A stretch of DNA of 64,000 bases from Oryza sativa Japonica Group (lineage: Eukaryota; Streptophyta; Magnoliopsida; Poales; Poaceae), in assembly GCF_034140825.1 (NCBI RefSeq), contig NC_089035.1, positions 43,206,001 through 43,270,000 on the forward strand, given 5' to 3'. Each line of letters begins with the position of its first letter. Position 1 is the first letter of the stretch. The position numbers and the translations under genes are program-made. Of this stretch, positions 61,026 through 64,000 are shown one piece after another. Under the pieces are notes generated by a model, which was given only the letters and a program-made list of their open reading frames with translations, had not been told where the DNA came from and made no database searches.

Positions 61026-61309
61026 GGCCACGAGGAGGAGAGGCCTTCCTTGCTTTGCCTTACTTTGGATAAGGCGAATTGAAGAGCCAAGGTGGGGGAG
61101 GGAAGAAGACGACACTGCCCGCCACGTTGCTCTTTCTACTGGGCCTCCAATTGAGACGGCCTAAGCCCACTGGCGATGCGACCAAAAAAAAAAACAAAAA
61201 CCCTACGGCCCAACACAAGCAATCGTCTCCCAACATCACCGCGGCGGCGGCGGCGGCGGCTTTCCACCTCCCCGCCGGCTTCGCGCTCCCAACCTCGCCG
61301 TCGTTCGTC
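61026..61309. promoter_or_regulatory. Short divergent promoter shared by YLMG1 and MPP-alpha
   Basis: Only 284 bp separate the two start codons. The region has several site II-like motifs in both orientations: ACTGGGCCTCC (about 61139), TAAGCCCACT (about 61162) and ACGGCCCAACAC (about 61206). There is also a (GGC)n run before the MPP-alpha ATG. No TATA box is evident. Site II elements are known to drive nuclear genes for organelle proteins through TCP factors, which suits both products. Confidence 0.65.
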
Positions 61310-63967
61310 ATGTTCCGGCTGCGCTCCTCCGCTCGCCTGCTGAGAGAGGTGAGCCAGCCACCGGCGGCCTGCTACTTCTAGTTCTAGGGTTTAGCGGGTG
61401 CTTCTCGCTTACGATTTCAGTATGGCTTGTGGTTCGCGTTGCAGCTACGGGAGGCGTCGCGGTCGTCGGGGCGCCGCCGGGAATGGCTCTCCGGCGGCGC
61501 AGTAGCCTCCGCCGCGCGGACGACCTCGCTCCTGCACCCTCTGCCCGGGCTCGACGTCCCGCAGTGCCTCCCCGACCAGCTCGGCGTCCAGCCCACCCGC
61601 GTCACCACGCTCCCCAACGGCGTCCGCGTCGCCTCCGAGGACCTCCCGGTATTGGATACTCTATGTTCCTCTGCTGTGCTGCGGCGGCGGCGGCGGCGGC
61701 GGCGACGAGGCTGACGCTGTGTGAGGGTTTCTGGCGCAGGGCCCGTCGGCGTGCGTAGGGGTGTTCGTGGATTCCGGCTCGGTTTACGAGACGGCGGAGA
61801 CGGCCGGCGTGTCACACCTGCTCGAGAGGCTGTCCTTCAAGGACACGGCGCACCGCAGCCACCTGCAGATTGTGCAGGATGTGGAGGCCACCGGAGGAAA
61901 CATCGGGGCGTCTGCATCAAGGGAGCAGACGGTGTACAGCTACGAGACTCTCAAGGCCTACTTGCCGCAGGCCATCGAGGTGCTCATCGACTGTGTCCGC
62001 AATCCATTGTTCCTCCAAGACGAAGTCGAGCGACAGGTGCTGGACTCATGGATAGACTAGCCTCTAAGATACAGCTTATTACTAGCTATTTGCAGCGCAC
62101 TGATTATGGTTGTTTGGTTTATCAGGTGGCCTTTGCCAGAGAAGAAGTTCAGGAGCTACAGAAGAACCCTGAGAGATTTCTTCAGGAATCACTTAATCTA
62201 GTTGGATACACAGGTGCTCTTGCAAATCCACTAGTAGCCCCTGAGGAGAGTCTCACACGAATCAATGGCAGTATTATTCAAAAGTTCTATCACGTAATTC
62301 TCTTGCTTCTGTATCACATTTGACTTATAAATTACTCATAAATGCGACTCAATTCATGCTGTTCGTAGTTTCCAAACGATGCTAAAATGCAAGTGTAGCT
62401 CTATCTCTATAGCTCAGTGCCTCAGTTAACAAATTTATGAAAAAAAAATCTATTACTGAACAGGAGAACTTCACTGCTGATCGCTTGGTTGTAGCAGCAT
62501 CAGGTGTTGATCATCAATACCTTTTAGATGTTGCAGAGCCTTTATTGTCTGATTGGCACAAGGGCTCCCCAGTGGAAAGGCCAGAGTCTAAGTATATCGG
62601 TGGGGATTTTAGACATAGAGCAGACTCAGAGGTAATATACTTCCCATCAACACTACTTTGCCTATTCTTTTGGGGTTTCCTTTTGCTCTAAAATTGAAAC
62701 CCTGCTCATTCCTCTCCCTGCAGATGACCCATGTTGCTTTGGCTTTCGAAGTGCCCGGGGGCTGGCTTGAAGAGAGAGATGCCACAATTATGACTGTAGT
62801 ACAGGTATACTTAATGAGTGGGTATTTACTAAAAACAATCTGGCCTATGTTGACATCTGCATCCCAACTGCACTTTCTAACATATATCCATGAATATGCC
62901 AAAATATTTTGTAGACTTTAATGGGCGGTGGTGGTTCATTCTCTTCTGGTGGTCCTGGAAAAGGGATGCATTCACGGCTTTGTAAGTAATTATCTCTCGA
63001 CAACCATTTGACTTTAGTAGGATTGCAAATTGCTACAATATGGAATAATGAATATAGATTAGATTGTGCTTTTAATAGCCGTTGTTGTGTAATTGCTGCT
63101 TTTATTTTGCCGTTTTAGTTATTTCAGTTCCTAAAGTTTTTTTTTTAAAAAAAAGGCTATAAGTTGAACTGTTATTTCTTTGCAGATCTGAATCATTCTC
63201 TTGACAACCATTTGATAGTAGGATTGCAAACTGCTACAATATGGAATAATGAATATATATTTGATTGTGTTTTTAATAGCCATTTTTGTGTTAGTGCTGC
63301 TTGTTTAGTACCCTAGTTTTTTTGGCCGTTTTAGTTATTTCAGTTTTTTAAGTTTTTTTTTGAAAGGCTATAAGTTGAACTGTTATTTCTTTGCAGATCT
63401 GCGTGTCTTAACTAAATACCACACGGTCGAATCATTTTCGGTATTTAGCAATGCATTTGATAGAAGTGGCCTCTTTGGTATTTACTTGACCACGGTAAGC
63501 TCATCTTTATACATTATTCTGTGCCTCGAATTAAATAGTGAATTATATGAAACATGTTGCAGCTTCTACCTTGAGTTGTTACTTCGTCATTTTATCAAAT
63601 TGTGTGAGTAGGACTTCAAAAGGGACTAGAGCTGGCAAAGTCTGCTTTTTCAAAATTTTGAAGTGCCATTGCTTCAGTTCGTTTTTGAGTACTAGAAGTT
63701 TGAAATACTTTTTTTTTGTTTTTTTATTGGTCCAGCCTTCAGATTTTGTTGCAAAGGCTGTTGATATTGCGACAAAAGAACTGATTGCTATTGCAACACC
63801 TGGACAAGGTATATATCATCTCCTGCTTGCCAAAACTGCTTCAGCATCCACTGAAGCTACCTGATCTGAAACTTGATGCGATTTGTATGTATACAGTGAC
63901 AGACATTGAATTGGCACGAGCGAAAAACTCAACAATTTCTGCCGTGCTGATGAATCTTGAATCCAGG
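61310..63967 (+). CDS. MPPalpha: Mitochondrial processing peptidase alpha subunit, 3' part outside window
   Basis: Exons 61310-61348, 61445-61648, 61740-62036, 62126-62293, 62464-62631, 62724-62804, 62915-62981, 63397-63494, 63736-63808, 63897-63967 give the first 422 residues; the donor GTAATT after 63967 shows it continues. MFRLRSSARLLRELREASRS looks like a mitochondrial presequence. The fold of M16 peptidases is clear: TRVTTLPNGVRVASED, GVSHLLERLSFKDTAHR (where catalytic subunits have HxxEH, here the degenerate HLLERL), LALANPLV-like loop and the glycine-rich substrate loop TLMGGGGSFSSGGPGKGMHS. The subunit binds presequences; in plants the alpha/beta pair is the core of cytochrome bc1 complex. 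Intron 7 contains a duplicated acceptor region. No coding defects seen. Confidence 0.95.
63001..63408. repeat. Tandem duplication of an intron end with its splice acceptor (MPP-alpha intron 7)
   Basis: Copy 1 (63001-63204) and copy 2 (63205-63408) share CAACCATTTGA...GTAGGATTGCAAA, CTACAATATGGAATAATGAA and GGCTATAAGTTGAACTGTTA + TTTCTTTGCAGATCTG. Each has the full TTTCTTTGCAG/ATCTG acceptor, 211 bp apart (63185 and 63396). Only the downstream one leads into the conserved exon. Confidence 0.92.
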
Positions 63968-64000
63968 GTAATTTTGGAACCCCCATCCCCAATACACACA

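Overview
The window looks like a plant nuclear genome, almost certainly rice (Oryza) or a very close grass. The genes are intron-rich with GT-AG introns. Coding 5' ends are extremely GC-rich, with a steep GC gradient typical of grasses. The intergenic DNA is packed with short Stowaway-like elements with CTCCCTCCGT-type ends, GC-rich Pack-MULEs and truncated LINEs. From memory the gene order fits the distal long arm of rice chromosome 1; I could not check this.

Layout. 1-3291 (-): N-terminal 783 residues of the largest subunit of a plant-specific RNA polymerase (NRPE1, Pol V clade), cut by the window edge. 5043-9191: three consecutive Mutator-like elements, the first carrying a captured receptor-kinase fragment. 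9304-13147 (+): plastid-type UMP kinase. 14373-19073 (+): ATXR5/6-type histone H3K27 monomethyltransferase (PHD, PIP box, SET). 21635-23810 (-): R3HCC1L-like RNA-binding-type protein. 25771-30074 (+): IDM1-like PHD/GNAT protein. 31850-32401 (-): small single-pass membrane protein. 34051-36617 (-): NTF2-like protein whose second intron holds a LINE that is itself split by a hAT element. 37562-38411 (-): relic of a plasma-membrane proton ATPase. 38989-39859: second truncated LINE. 40078-43851 (-): intronless 5-oxoprolinase. 44606-46092: a MITE, then a chimeric MULE-like region with a copied 5-oxoprolinase fragment and a broken SHI/SRS zinc-finger fragment. 48434-58428 (+): full-size peroxisomal ABC transporter (PXA1/CTS). 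60338-61025 (-): YlmG/YGGT plastid protein. 61310-63967 (+): mitochondrial processing peptidase alpha subunit, running off the right edge.

There is no operon logic here; each gene has its own promoter, and YLMG1 and MPP-alpha share a short divergent one. Three of the first five genes (Pol V-type subunit, ATXR5/6-type, IDM1-like) belong to chromatin or DNA-methylation families, which is notable but may be chance. I found no CRISPR, operon or phage-like system. The most distinctive content is the gene-fragment-capturing transposon landscape and several duplicated splice-site regions in introns. Exon boundaries were read by eye from splice consensus, reading frame and family similarity; all full-length models are frame-consistent.
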